From Chionoecetes opilio (Eukaryota > Arthropoda > Malacostraca > Decapoda > Majidae), in the NCBI GenBank assembly GCA_016584305.1, contig JACEEZ010006448.1, forward strand, positions 168,422 through 232,421: a DNA stretch of 64,000 nucleotides, written 5' to 3'. Within the stretch, counting starts at the first letter, position 1. Each line of letters opens with the position of its first letter. Below the pieces are notes generated by a model. That model ran no database searches. It was given only the letters and a program-made list of their open reading frames with translations, and was not told the DNA's origin. Made by a program: the position numbers and the translations under genes. Below are positions 31,945 to 45,378 of this stretch, one piece after another.

Positions 31945-33830
31945 ACACACTAACGCCGCAAACAAGCACGCCCTTTATTAGTACAACCACCAACACATCA
32001 ACCCCTATTTATCCCTTTTTCCTCCCTTATCTTATGTCATTACCCTGTTCTAGGCATCACCCCAGCACTGGCCTCAACCTATACTCACACACACACGTTG
32101 ACAACGCTCAAATACGTCAATAAAGTAGTTGTATCTGTAACTCCTTGAAACCTGCGTGATGTTTTGTTTTGATGTTTTTACTACTTCGGCGCCTTCTCTA
32201 CCTCGGCTATTTTGGCTTGCCTTATTTATAATTTGTAATTTCTAGATTATACAAAGGCTGGTCTGAGGTTTTGAAAATATAAATAATAAGAATTTCACTT
32301 ATTGTTAGTCCCTGCAAAGTTAATAATGAGATTGCCGAAATAAAGGAGTTAAAAGGACACTTCACAGCTCCGGGTGTAAATTTTCGAAGGGGCTCTAAAC
32401 TACACCCTCTTAGCGTCCTAAGACCGACTTAGTTATACTGGGCTAAGAAGACTACTAAGGAAGCATTTTCGGGCGACATCTTAAGGCCTCTTCCATTTGC
32501 GACATTTCAAGAACCAGTTCACGGAACCCAAGAGTTCAGGCGTTCCATTTGCACACGAATACCTGGGTCCGAGGCAAAGCGCGTAGTGATGCAACAAAAC
32601 CCGTGAACTTTCTCTACTCACATTGAGAGGTGGGTAGCTTGGGTAGAGTTTTCAGTTCATAACAAACAATGGTCGCCTTGGGCCCTATTTCTCTTATCGT
32701 GAAGGTTTTTCCGCATGCACGAGTCGGAGAGGATGTCAGACGGCATAAAAGAGGCATACATGCCTGGTGGAGGCCATGCGTTCCAGCGATCTTAAACTTG
32801 ATATGATCCCTTCACATGGCAGCTAGCTGAGTTATATCTCTCTCCTTAACCTTTTTTTAGGTTTTTGCCGTTCCATGACTAAACTTGTACCAATTACTGC
32901 ATTAATAGTTCTTATTACAATAGGCCATGTTATTCTTGTCACGTGGGCACCAAAATTGAATTTGTAACTACATTATTTGTGATTTTATGGACATTTTGGT
33001 AATTTCGAGAAAGTCAAATATTTCGCGATCGACGATGGCCGCCATTCGAACGAACCCCATGGGACATTAGTTGACAGTGTTAACATTGATTTTTGTTTTC
33101 TAGACATATTTGTGCATCAAAAAAAGTAGGTCTCATTAGATTGTCCAGGGGGTGCACGTGGGGTCCACTGGACTAGACTAAACATGTTGGTCTGAAATAT
33201 GTAATGTGGTTGTCATGGTAACCAAAAAATCACCATGAAGCTACACGATTTCGAAATTTTTATTGCCAGATTTGAAAAGTAGACAAAATTTCCTTTCAGG
33301 TGGTATAATATGAAGCTGTTAAGCCTCTGAATGTAGCCCCAGAGCACAAGTTGTATCAAGATCAAGATCGTGAGAACCGGTCGAGAAAGCTACAACATAA
33401 ACACGAAATTGATACGAGTGTGAAAACTACCCCTAATACCACCCCTAGCTGCATCCTCTGGTCTGTATAGTGTATTAACCGTCATCAGATACGCCTTGAT
33501 AACTTGTGAGAGGAGAACACGCCGTACACACTAGGCCCTGTAGGCTGCATAGGGCGTGGTAGCGGGACCTTGTCGGCGGGGCGGGGCGGGGATGTCCCTA
33601 CAGACCACGGTGTTCCTGTTATGTGTAGTGTTATTGTCGTGCCCCGTGACTCTGTAGTGTCCTAAGGTGGCTCATCAACCTATTGCCTTACCGCTACCTG
33701 GAACTGTCGCCGATAGGAACTTCGGCGAGTGTTCCAATTTTTCACGTCGTTGAGTGTTCCTGTTTTCGGCGACAGTTCCAGTTCTTGAGCTTGATATTAC
33801 AGTACCCATTACTTATATACATTTAATCAA
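31945..33830. other. no gene recognised
   Basis: Intergenic DNA between the two host genes. 'tcaagatcaagatc' words near 33357 echo the inverted arms at 33833-33966. A G/C-rich stretch lies at 33530-33600. No exon or bounded element is supported. Confidence 0.45.
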
Positions 33831-33988
33831 CTTTTGGCACTGGTGGAGCACAGCGGTCCCGTGATCTTGATCTTGATATTATACCTTCACATCACAGTTG
33901 AGTTGCCACTTATTGGTTTTTTTAAGCAGACGCGGTGCAGTGTTACCACGCCGGGCGAGTAGTCCCTCTCTCTCTCTCATCTCTCCTT

Positions 33989-34019
<31 letters not shown>

Positions 34020-34069
34020 CTTCCTCTCTTTCTCTTTCTCTCCTCTCTCTCTCTCTCTCACCCTTCTCT

Positions 34070-34138
<69 letters not shown>

Positions 34139-34626
34139 TTTATTTATTATTATAAACATATCTATACATGAAGCCCAAAGGTGCACTGTCGTGTGCTACC
34201 TATCTTAAGGGCAAGTAAATATAGCTATATACACATAAATATAAAGACCTAAAAACTAACATTATATACATATATGCATCACTAAAGTGTTTGTTGAGGC
34301 ACTGTTGCTGTCACTAGTGTCACAGTATCACTAGCCTCAGCGGGGTGGGCTTCAACAGTCTCCACCGATTGGCCGCCAACTTTACACTTTGTGTGTTCAT
34401 CTCCTGGATGTGAGGGACAGCGGCCGTGAAAATGTTCCACATCCTGGAGACGCGGCCACAAAGGTGCGTTGGTGCCAGACATGGGCATGATTATCAAAAA
34501 TGATTATGATTTGATTTTGATTATCATCTGGAATAATTTTTGATTATGATCAGATTGTGATTACTCGTTTTTTCCTTTTCATGATTATGATTTGATTATG
34601 ATTATTTCGCTTTGCGTATTTTTGAT

Positions 34627-34880
34627 TATGATTAGATTTGTTCTATTATTGCTTGATTATGATTAGATTTGTTCTATTATTGCTTGATTATGATTAGATT
34701 TGTTCTATTATTGCTTGATTATGATTAGATTTGTTCTATTATTGCTTGATTATGATTAGATTTGTTCTATTATTGCTTGATTATGATTAGATTTGTTCTA
34801 TTATTGCTTGATTATGATTAGATTTGTTCTATTATTGCTTGATTATGATTAGATTTGTTCTATTATTGCTTGATTATGAT
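34627..34880. repeat. 31-bp tandem array inside the hAT element
   Basis: Eight near-identical units of gattatgattagatttgtt followed by ctattattgctt. Confidence 0.92.
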
Positions 34881-35562
34881 TAGATTATGATTATAGTCAC
34901 ATTTTATTGTGATTATTTGTACACAGTAATGATTATTATTATTAAGAATTTTTTTTTGTTCAGTTATACATTAGTCAACAGTGTTTTTTATTGCAATTGC
35001 CACTAGCTGAAAGGACTGTGTGACTTGTCAACAAACTAAAATTAACAACTTCACACACCTCACTCTTACCCGATTTGCTGACAATACCAATGGCTATTAA
35101 GAAACACTGAGACCACTATCGGCTTCCTGAGGAAATTTTGCATGGCATTAAACTAGTATACATTTATCACTGTAATGTAAGTACAAGTATTCGAAAACAA
35201 GGGTTAAGTAAAACAGTGCATAAACATTTTCTCACACTTGTTTGGCTTCATCACCTCATTGCTCAGCTATTTATGATCACATTAAATTTCTAAGCACGTT
35301 TCCTGAATCTGCACACTTGTCTGACTATGACGGTATAGGATACGTCCCAGTGTGAAAATATCTGGAGGGTCAAAATAGTCATTTGATCTTTGTTTTGCTT
35401 ACATCTCAGCCGCCGCGTCGCCTTCTCATGGAGCAAGCGACGGTCGAACGTTTTCTGCGGGGATACAGCAAGAGAAAAGTGACCGCTTGCAAGCAAAATT
35501 TCTCTTGCTCCCCCGCAGAAAATATCTTTAGTGTCATGCTTTGCAAACATGCTTGGACCTGG

Positions 35563-35566
<4 letters not shown>

Positions 35567-35647
<81 letters not shown>

Positions 35648-35655
35648 ATATATGA
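35567..35655. repeat. TA microsatellite
   Basis: Almost pure (TA)n of about 85 bp. Confidence 0.95.
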
Positions 35656-36204
35656 AATTGGCAAATTTATTTAGGAGAAATAGAATTGCTACATGGAAAA
35701 TACAATTAAATAATCACAATAATCACATTTTAATCATTGATTATTATGAAGAAAAATATGATTATGATTTGATTATGATTAAAGCTGCAGCTTCAAATTT
35801 GATTATGATTATGCCTGTTGCTTAACTTTTGATTATGATTTGATTATGATTATGTAATCACAGCCTTTGATTAGGATTTTTTTTATTAATAATCATAATC
35901 ATGCCCATGTCTGATTGGTGCTGGCTGGCACGGGAACGCGGCACCTCCACTGCATCACCACTGGTAAGCACCGTTCTCGTGCTTCACGTGGCGATTCTCG
36001 GAGGCTGTCGTAGCCCAGCCAGGTGTGGCACTCCCTGCACCTGTGCCTCGTGGAATACCACAAGCGCCGCGACGTCCCTGCGGTGTTCCAGTGAGTCGAG
36101 AGGACTCACCGGCTCGAACTGGGCTGGGGGGTCTGCAGCATCCACCAGTCGCAGGGCTCGACGCTGGATGCTGTCCAGCCTCCTAGTGTGCGAGGCTGCA
36201 CACA

Positions 36205-36395
<191 letters not shown>

Positions 36396-36734
36396 ACTCA
36401 CCCGGCGTGGTAACACTGCACCGCTTCTGCTTAAAAAAACTAATAAGTGGCAACTCAGCTGTGATGTGAAGGGATCATATCAAGATCAAGATCACGGGAA
36501 CACTGTGCTCCACCAGTGCCAAACTTTTACCGTGTTTCTGCATTCCGGTATTAAATACCAGCAATAGCCTCAACAGTTAGGTTAGGTTATGTGGTTAGGT
36601 TAGGTTGGCCAGTTAACCAATGTCGAGGTTAGGTTATGAATGAGCGGGCGGGGGGCGTGTCTGAGGGGGGCGCGGCCCCCTGTTATGTAAGGTTACGTTA
36701 CCCATGTCAAACTGCATTTTTAGTGTTCTGGGAC

Positions 36735-37215
36735 AAGTGAAAAATGTTTGTGTCCAATATTGAATTTTTTTTGTCCAATTTTGAATTGTCCAATATATTT
36801 TTTTTTGAGTGCCAAACATTTTTGAGTGGCAAATTTTTTTGAGTGTAAACAAATTTTGAGTGCCAAAAAAAATTGAGTGCCAAAAAAACGTGCCTGTACC
36901 CCCAGGCTGTCACTCCTCCCTCTCTCGCTAGCTATAAAATGCCAAAATATGTTGAGTGCCAGAAATGTTTGAGTGCTAAAAAATGTTAAAGTGCCAAAAA
37001 CTTCGTGTGCCCAAAAAATTTCCGTGCCAATTTTTTTTTGGAGTGCAAAATGTTGGAGTGGAGTGGATTGAGTGCCAACAAATTTTCTGTGGCAAAAAAA
37101 TTTGAGTGCCAAAAAAATTGAGTGCCATTTTTTTGAGTGCCAACAAATTTTCAGTGGCAAAAAAATTTCAGTGCAAAAACGTATGAGTGCCAACATTTTT
37201 TGAGTGCCAAAAATG
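36735..37215. repeat. degenerate 'gagtgccaaa' repeat
   Basis: Over 15 irregular copies of ttgagtgccaaaaaa with variable spacing. It gives rise to spurious Cys/His/Phe-rich frames on the minus strand. Confidence 0.8.
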
Positions 37216-37274
37216 TAACTTTTGTTTTCCTTTGTACAACTACAGTATGTGTACTAACATACACGGAATAGCTA

Positions 37275-39169
37275 TACAGGGAGGTCCCGAAGATACGAGC
37301 AGTTAGGTTCCACCTGGCATACTCGTAAAGCAAAATCTGGTATAACGAAACACATAACTAATGGTAAAATATAGGTTTGGTTCCAGGACCATCAATTAAA
37401 ATAAAAGAAAGGAAAAAAAAGACATGTTTTTCAAGCTAAAATAAACTGTAGCAAACACAACAAACACACAGCGTCTGTATTACCCACACTGTACTACCTA
37501 TTCTGTAGAAAAAGCATTCTGAAAGAGAAAATAGCACACAAAATAACATACCTGCACATTAATTAAACATAAAACATGCATAACACTCACAAGTGGTAAT
37601 GTTGTGTGGGGAGACAGGCAGCTGGCACGTAGCCAGCTGAGAGTTCCTGTTTCTCTCTCCGAGGCTCTAGAGAAAACAGGGGTGACTGCGTTTGCAGGGA
37701 TGACTGGGTTAGAGTTCTTCCTCCTCCCCTTGATCACTTGAGCCCCCTTCACACATTCCATAATGGAACCACGAACGCGCCAACATTGCAATGCGCAGCG
37801 CCGTCATGGTCCTGGTTATGGGTCCATCGTGACCAATCGTGACGTGCTCGGCCGAGGCCACAAAAAAGTTAGTGCGTGCACTAAAAAATCGGGAAGCTCC
37901 CCGATTTTTGTACCCAACGCAGCGCTATCGTAAGTATTGTGACGCTATCGTTATCTATGTAGCAGCTTCGTGACACTACCGTGATCGTCTTATGTTTATC
38001 ATGACGATAAGAAACTGTTACCCACGCCTTCAATCCTACCTCCCCCCCTTTTTTGCACCCCCTTTCTCATTCACCTCCACCCATCCCCGACTCCCTTCCC
38101 CCTACTCCCTCCACCACGTGGTGATGCCACCCTCCCCCTACTCCCATGACCACGTGGTGATAGGGGCAGGGGGTAGAGAGTAGGGGGTGGGTGGTGGATC
38201 CACCCTGGTTTTAACCACTCACACCCCCAACAACGCCTTCTCCATCCCCCCCCCCCGTTTCCCCACCAACACCATCACCCCCTTCTTTATTACAACCCCC
38301 CTCCCCCGTTTCCCCCCTTCTCCATCACCAACACAACCCTGTTTCTCCCACCTTCATCTCTAGCCCCGGCCCCTTCCTTCCCCATCACCATGGCAACACA
38401 CACCCACGTGTGAGGCATGTTGCATGAGGCATGGCTCTTGACGCTATCGTGATACGTTCATGGCACCGTCATGGCACTGTCGTGGTTATCGTAACTATCG
38501 TGACGACAAAATGACCGTTGATTTTCCATTCGTAACGTAGTCTTACAGCTATCATGACTCCATCGTGACCATCTTACGACCGTCATGACACATACGTACA
38601 GGCAGCGTGACATTGTTGTGAGGCTATCGTGGTCTGCGTTTATCGTGGACGAATTTCACGATAGCGTCAATAATCATATTGGTGGCGCTATCGTGGCTCG
38701 ATTATGGAATGTGTGAAGGGAGCTCAAATTGGGGAAGAGGAAAGAACCTCGGTGCTGCCGCGTGATACAATAGACTCCAGAGGGTAGGGTAGGTAAGGGA
38801 CAAGGGAGGGGTGTGCAGAACTCTTCCACTGCCCACAGACTCGTCTCTGCGCATCTGAATCATTGTACATCGTCCAGGATGTGAATTTTTGTAGGCCACA
38901 TTGTCGTACCGAGCCACCAGAATTATCATATATGCAGATTGATTATCGTACAACCTTAGGTAAAATCATATAGTCAGTAAATGACTTTATAATTTAGTAA
39001 ATAACTTGTAATTTACTTCAGTAAATAACTTGGTAATTTTACTCACCCCAGTTTGAATGTCGTAGCATTGGATTTTCGATCTCGTATATTGAAAATAGAC
39101 CCTAATTTACACATCTCGTATCATCGGATTCTCGTATACCGAATGCTGGTATAACGGGACCTCCCTGTA
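37275..39169. mobile_element. CAGGGAGGTCCCG-type TIR element, copy A
   Basis: TA-flanked inverted ends CAGGGAGGTCCCGAAGATAC on the left and CAGGGAGGTCCCGTTATACC (complement) on the right. Subterminal DNA on both sides repeats 'tacgag' words. A second copy in inverse orientation lies in DGCR8 intron 10 (61521-63180). A different TIR element is nested at 37741-38723. Confidence 0.85.
37741..38723. mobile_element. nested TIR element with 'atcgtgac' repeats
   Basis: Inverted ends agcccccttcacacattcca and its near-perfect complement at 38701-38723. The interior near each end carries many degenerate tatcgtgac/cgtcatgac words. There is no coding frame. I cannot assign a superfamily, and the target duplication is not clear. 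Confidence 0.7.
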
Positions 39170-39506
39170 CGTTACTTCATCCTGTGTTGCTTTTCAAGAG
39201 CAGTTTCCCTAAGTATACTAGTAGGGAGGCAGCGTTTCAGAGGACAACAGCAACAGGGGGAATACAAGAGCCACCACCCTCACCCCTCCTTCAGAAGTGT
39301 GGTGCCCATGGAGGCCTCACCCACCTGCCCTGCCCTGCCCTGCCCTGCCCTGCCCCGCCCCATGCATTGCAACAGCACTATTGAGGAGCGAGTGATCTTA
39401 TTGAGTCACGCCTCTTTACCAGAACTATTGCCAATGCATCTGCTTCGTCAAGTCACCAGGACCAGGAGACACATGCGGCATTCGTCCCGCCATATACTCA
39501 GTTTTT
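39170..39506. other. no gene recognised
   Basis: Contains a short (TGCCC)n run at about 39325-39357. No exon seen. Confidence 0.5.
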
Positions 39507-39692
39507 TTTAACGAGGCAAAAAATCCTGACCCCTTCCTGCTTACCGACTGATATTTGATGCCAGGAGAAGGGAATACTACGGTTCTTCTTAATTTCAGTT
39601 GTATTTTATCATAGTTAACCCTATTATCAGGTATACATAGGCATAATTAAGCACGAGACCTTAAGGTAGACTGGAATTTTTGCCTCGTTAAA
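39507..39692. mobile_element. 185-bp MITE, copy 1
   Basis: Inverted ends TTTAACGAGGCAAAAA and TTTTTGCCTCGTTAAA. A second copy is at 42226-42430 with about 90% similarity by eye. Confidence 0.75.
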
Positions 39693-40236
39693 TAAAATTG
39701 ACTATAGTTTGCCCAGACCTGTCAAAAATAAGTCACCGTGGGGGCTCGACGAGAGGGTTCAGACAGGCTGCTTTTTATCGCCCCAGACCTGGCGCAACTG
39801 AGTCATGGAAGGTTGTGGCCTTTTGTCGAGGTGGTACAGCGTCTGTCTGTCTGTTGTTCTGTCTGTTGTTCTGTCTGTTTCTACCCATCTGTCCATCTAG
39901 ATCAGTGGCTCCCAACCTTTGTTCTGTTGTTTCCCCCTTCAACCAGTTCAACCATCCAGATTTCCCCTTCACGTGAGAAAAAGTAGCCAAAACACAAAAT
40001 GTACTTGCTTAATAACACTAGTATAAAGACATTACTCTCTACATCTATTGAAGAGTCACTGCAAGAAAAGTCAATAGCCGCATCCTAAGAATTTTTTTTT
40101 TCTTTCTGTCGAGTCAATGTTAGTAATTTAGATGTCCCTCAGGATACATTTCCCCCATAGAATCCTGAAATTTCCCCCCAGGTTGGGAAATACTGATCTA
40201 GATAATGTGGAATAAAGTTTTTTTTTCGCTGCTCGC
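39693..40236. other. no gene recognised
   Basis: Includes tctgtctgttgt repeats near 39840-39880 and a duplicated 'tttcccccta'-type segment. No exon or bounded element is supported. Confidence 0.45.
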
Positions 40237-40426
<190 letters not shown>

Positions 40427-40553
40427 ATTCTGTGTGTGAGTGTTTTGTGGGTATTATGAAATGTTAAGCTTAATGTCATTTTCCCAGAAGACTGAAGAGA
40501 TTTAGCATCTGGCTTTTGTTTATTTTCTGTGCGATTCATGTGTTGGTTTCATG

Positions 40554-41305
40554 TACAGTAAACCCTGGATAAACCGAACCAATGGGGGGGGGGGGGTTGA
40601 TCGCAATATCCAATACTTCTGGTTTATAGGATGATCGGTTGTCCGCCTCATAAAACGATCAGTGTTTGGTTTATGAGGGGCGTCGTTCAGTCATACGTGT
40701 TCAAACAAAGTGAATTTTATGCACAGTACTGTAGAGTAAAGTATAATTTTGTACAAGGTATCTTTAGTAGTCTTACTAGTACACCTACTAGTACAAGGTA
40801 GTCCATACACAATGAGAGACGGACGGGCCGGCCAACATGTTCGGTCGGCTCACCAATCGCCTCATATGCTGGCGTCTATTTATTTTATTATGGTCAAAAT
40901 GCAGTAAGGAAGCCACGCCCCCTGCCTCCCCCTCTTTTCTACGGGGCAGCTGATTGGTGCATTCCTCGTATCATCACTACCAATCACAATATCTTCACTA
41001 CTTAACAGCGCGTGACCCCTGGACAGAGCAATCTTCACTACAGAGGGTGACAAAATCAAAAATCCCTTTGTAGTGAAGATTGCTCTGTCCAGTGGTCACG
41101 CCGCTGTTAAGTAGTGAAGATATTGTGATTGGTAGTGATGATATGAGGAGTGCACCAATCAGCTGCCCCGTAGAATAGAAGGGGAGGCAGGGGGCGTGGC
41201 TTCCTTACTGCCTTTTGACCATAATAAAAATTGGCTATAGAGTTCAGTATATCAGAGGCTTGTTCGAAGGCAGCACGGCTTTCGGTTTATCGAGGGTTTA
41301 CTGTG
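40554..41305. mobile_element. pogo/Tigger-like element with central palindrome
   Basis: The ends CAGTAAACCCTGGATAAACC and the complement of CAGTAAACCCTCGATAAACC match the MITE at 6210-6511. The left flank is TA; the right is TG. Its interior is a palindrome with arms of about 170 bp (40884-41058 and 41060-41230). Confidence 0.82.
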
Positions 41306-41733
41306 TGCCTCTCCTGTTTGATATTACTCTGCTTTAGAAAATGATTGTCTCACATGATTGTAGTGTACCATTTATTATGTACTTTGTAAATATGAGGCGT
41401 TTTTTGAGGCCTGACTGAAGATATTTTGATGTGGTCACTGCATTTTGTGTTTGGGTTCAGTCATCATCATCGTCATCTTGCTGTTTAACGTCAGATTTTC
41501 CCATTGTACGCACTTGGATATCTGGTCAAAGAAAGACAAGGGATGTACATTTTGCTGTGTGATGGGGTGTACAAGTGGACTCTTAACTCTGTGTCATCTG
41601 GTAATAAGCTGGGCAGTATTTTGTTATCCATGTGTCAATTTCTTTTGCTTATTTATGTCAATTTCTTAATGTCTGTATGTGTCAATTTCTTTGCATCATT
41701 GCTTAGATTTTTGTTACCGACATTGGCTATTGT
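41306..41733. other. no gene recognised
   Basis: T-rich intergenic DNA. The short open frames here have no recognisable homology. Confidence 0.5.
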
Positions 41734-41946
41734 TTAACCCCTTGAGGCCCAGAACGTAATTTCCATTGTAATGTGGGTACCATTAGACAATTTTTAGTGA
41801 CTATAAGCAACATTTTATAGATATGACCTGTTTAGTATCCTTGTCGAGTAGCTAATTTGGTATATTAAGGGACTTTTCTTAATTTTATGGCTCGACAACA
41901 TACAATTTCTTATAGCAAAGGAAAGATCTGGGCGTGAAGGGATTAA
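41734..41946. mobile_element. TTAA-flanked MITE, copy 1
   Basis: TTAA sites enclose CCCCTTGAGGCCCAGAACGT and a right end gggcgtgaaggga. The TTAA duplication and C-rich ends suggest a piggyBac-like nonautonomous family. Other copies: 45030-45241, 50841-51053, 54758-54976. Confidence 0.82.
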
Positions 41947-42225
41947 TATCAGCGTCTCAACACAAAAGATTACACTAGAGTTGCAAACCAGAATTCCACC
42001 CGCTCATCCGTCACCCCAGAAGAGCCACACCCGGGTACTCCAGTGGGGGATCTGTGTGGGTGTGGATGGGTGGGTGTGTGTGTGTTTGTTGATGTGTTTG
42101 TGTCTGAAAAAAAACACAAATGCCAGGAATGAACGCAGGCTTTAACAAAAGAAGAGAGTGTTACCTCAGTGAAGACCGAGGCACGTTCTACCACCACTGT
42201 TGTCCCTGCCGAGTACATGAACCCA

Positions 42226-42430
42226 CTATAGTCTATTTTCTTTAACGAGGCAAAAAATCCTGACCCCTTGCTGCTTACTGACTGATATTTGATGCCAGGA
42301 GAAGGGAATACTACGCTTCTTCTTAATTTCTGTTGTATTTTATCATAGCTAACCCTATTATCAGGTAAACATAGGCATCATTTTAAGCATGAGACCTTAA
42401 GACAGCATGGAATTTTTGCCTTGACTATAG
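42226..42430. mobile_element. 185-bp MITE, copy 2
   Basis: Copy of 39507-39692. Here the outer ends ctatagtc and gactatag are also inverted, suggesting the true element is slightly longer than the inner repeats. Confidence 0.7.
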
Positions 42431-42451
42431 GGAGCTGTAAGGGCTACTATA

Positions 42452-42652
42452 GGTGCCACACGTTAAGTTGGCGAAAATGGGGCCCCTCACTCCCCTTGTC
42501 CGAATGCACGGGATTGGCTGAGGTGTTGGGTGTTGGGGCTTTAGGGTGGAACTTGGAATATGGCATTCTCACCCAACACCCAACACCTCGCCAATCCCGT
42601 GCGTTCGGAAGGGGAGAGTGAAGGGACCCAATTTTTGGCACTTATCGTGCGG
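42452..42652. repeat. hairpin, about 80-bp arms
   Basis: Left-arm words ccgaatgcacgggattggct and gaggtgttgggtgttggg pair with the right-arm cccaacacccaacacctc and gccaatcccgtgcgttcgg. The loop is about 35 bp. Confidence 0.85.
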
Positions 42653-42839
42653 AGACTATAGTATGAGGGTGGTAGGAGGTGTGGTAATGTGCATGTGCCT
42701 GAGAGGAGATACAACTGTGAACTGTGAGGTAGTGTAACCTTGTGTTGAGGACGGATACAGAGCCGCGCATCCGAGAACACTTCATTGTACCCCCTTGACC
42801 TGTTGTGTGTTGGTGTAGTGTTGCGAGAAGGGTCTGCTT

Positions 42840-44690
42840 TTTTGTGGTGATTTAAGAAGAAATTTACTTTTTTTATGGTGACTTAGGAAGAATTTTTTTT
42901 TATGGTGATTTAAGAAGAAATTTTCTTTTTTTTATGGTGATTTAGGAAGAAATATTTTTTTTTTTATGGTGATTTAAGAAGAAATTTACTTTTTTTTTTT
43001 GGTGATTTAAGAAGAAATTTACTTTTTTTATGGTGATTTAAGAAGAAATTTACTTTTTTTGGTGATTTAGGAAGAAATGTACTTTTTTTTATGGTGATTT
43101 AGAAGAAATTTACTTTTTTTTATGGTGATTTAAGAAGAAATTTACTTTTTTTTATGGTGATTTAGGAAGAAATGTACTTTTTTTTATGGTGATTTAAGAA
43201 GAAATTTACTTTTTTTTATGTGATTTAAGAAGAAATTTACTTTTTTTGTGATTTAAGAAGAAATTTACTTTTTTTATGTTGATTTAAGAAGAAATTTACT
43301 TTTTTTATGTTGATTTAAGAAGAAATTTACTTTTTTATGTTGATTTAAGAAGAAATTAATTTTTTTATGGTGATTTAAGAAGAAATTTACTTTTTTATGG
43401 TGATTTAAGAAGAAATTTACTTTTTTACGGTGATTTAGAGAAATACTTTTTTTTATGGTGTTTAGAATTTACTTTTTTTATGGTGATTTAAGAAGAAATT
43501 TACTTTTTTGTTGGTGATTTAAGAAGAAATTTACTTTTTTATGGTGATTTAAGAAGAAATTTACTTTTTTATGGTGATTTAGGAAGAAATTTACTTTTTT
43601 GTGGTGATTTAGGAAGAAATTTACTTTTTTTATGGTGATTTAGGAAGAAATTTACTTTTTTATGGTGATTTAAGAAGAAATTTACTTTTTTTATGGTGAT
43701 TTAGGAAGAAATTTACTTTTTTATGGTGATTTAAGAAGAAATTTACTTTTTTTGGTGATTTAAGAAGAAATTTACTTTTTTTAGGGTGATTTAGGAAGAA
43801 ATTTACTTTTTTTAGGGTGATTTTGGAAGAAATTTACTTTTTTTGTGGTGATTTAGGAAGAAATTTACTTTTTTTTGGGTGATTTAGGAAGATATTTACT
43901 TTTTTATGGTGATTTAAGAAGAAATTTACTATTTTATGGTGATTTAAGAAGAAATTTACTTTTTTTAGGGTGATTTAAGAAGAAATTTACTTTTTTTGTG
44001 GTGATTTAAGAAGAAATCTACTTTTTTATGTTAATTTAAGAAAAAAAATACTTTTTTATGGTGATTTAGGAAGAAATTTACTTTTTTATGGTGATTTAGG
44101 AAGAAATTTACTTCTTTATGGTGATTTAGGAAGAAATTTACTTTTTTATGGTGATTTAGGAAGAAATTTACTTTTTATGGGGATTTATAAAGAAAGTTTT
44201 TTTTTTTATGGGGTTTAGGAAGAAATTTACTTTTTTTGAAAGGGGATTTGGGAAGAAATTTACTTTTTTTTTGATTTAGGAAGAAATTTACTTTTTTATG
44301 GTGATTTAAGAAGAAATTTACTTTTTTATGGTGATTTAGGAAGAAATTTACTTTTTTATGGTGATTTAAGAAGAAATTTACTTTTTTTGATGGTGATTTA
44401 AGAAGAAATTTACTTTTTTTTATGGTGATTTAGGAAGAAATTTACTTTTTTATGGTGATTTAGGAAGAAATTTACTTGTTTTATGGGGATTTAGGAAGAA
44501 ATTTACTTTTTTTATGGGGATTTAGGAAGAAATTTACTTTTTTTATGGGGATTTAGGAAGAAATTTACTTTTTTTATGGTGATTTAGGGAGAAATTTACT
44601 TTTTTATGGTGATTTAGGAAGAAATTTACTTTTTTATGGTGATTTAGGAAGAAATTTTTTTATGATGATTTCAGAACATTTTGATAGTTT
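42840..44690. repeat. 30-bp AT-rich minisatellite, about 60 units
   Basis: The unit is ggtgatttaagaagaaattt followed by acttttttat. Length varies through the T run and through ggtgatttagg variants. Many units have single-base losses. Confidence 0.95.
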
Positions 44691-45029
44691 ATAAAGAAAT
44701 TTATTTGTTTTGATGGTGATTTAATTAAAAAAAAAAAAAAGTATGGTGAATTAAGAAAAAACGAGCTATTTTTTAACTAAGCGTCTATGTGTAGCCAATA
44801 TTTGCTGCACCCTTCCCTCCCTTGCCCTATCCTAACCCTCGTCCCTCCAGCCAGAGCCGTGATGTCCACACCTCCGTGATGCAGCGCACCAACTGACTAG
44901 TGGCCGCCCTTTGCCCGCCGCCGCCGCCGCACACACTGAGGTGATACTTATACTTGATACTTGATAGTTTATTCAGCTTTGATTAATAGTGTTCATAATC
45001 AATCCTACAGTCATATAAGCCACAGTCCA
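44691..45029. other. no gene recognised; GC-rich patch
   Basis: A C/G-rich patch at 44800-44935 includes (CCG)n. It could hold an upstream promoter or noncoding exon of DGCR8, but no splice or promoter signal is convincing. Confidence 0.3.
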
Positions 45030-45241
45030 TTAACCCCTTCACGCCCAGATCTTTCCTTTGCTATATAAAATCGTCTGTTGTTAGCTATAAAATTACGAAA
45101 AGTCACTGAATATACCACATGAGTTAGTGGACAAGGATACTAAACAGGTCATAGCTATAAAACATTGCTTAGTGTCACTGAAAACTGTCTAATGGTACCC
45201 AAATGACCATGGAAATGACGTTCTGGGCCTCAAGGGGTTAA
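45030..45241. mobile_element. TTAA-flanked MITE, copy 2 (inverted)
   Basis: Same family as 41734-41946 in opposite orientation, with TTAA at both ends. Confidence 0.85.
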
Positions 45242-45378
45242 GCCGAAGCTCTTTTATGGACCTCGTGCCATGATAATTTCGTGTCTCTCGTGGGCTAAGG
45301 TGGACTATTATTGATATACATTGACAGACTTAATAACTTCAAGTAAGAAAGTGATGATAACAATAGCCGTAATGTTAG

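Larger units (their letters stand above)
34476..35913. mobile_element. nonautonomous hAT element in the LINE
   Basis: Inverted ends CAGACATGGGCATGATTAT on the left and its complement on the right. Flanking 8-bp sites are gttggtgc (34468-34475) and attggtgc (35914-35921), differing at one base. The CAG start and 8-bp duplication fit hAT. The interior is AT-rich 'tgattatgatt' DNA with a 31-bp tandem array and a TA microsatellite. Confidence 0.88.

Noticed and set aside
36707..37196. Cys/His-rich minus-strand frames resembling zinc fingers
   Set aside because: They arise from the degenerate gagtgccaaa repeat; no zinc-finger spacing is maintained.
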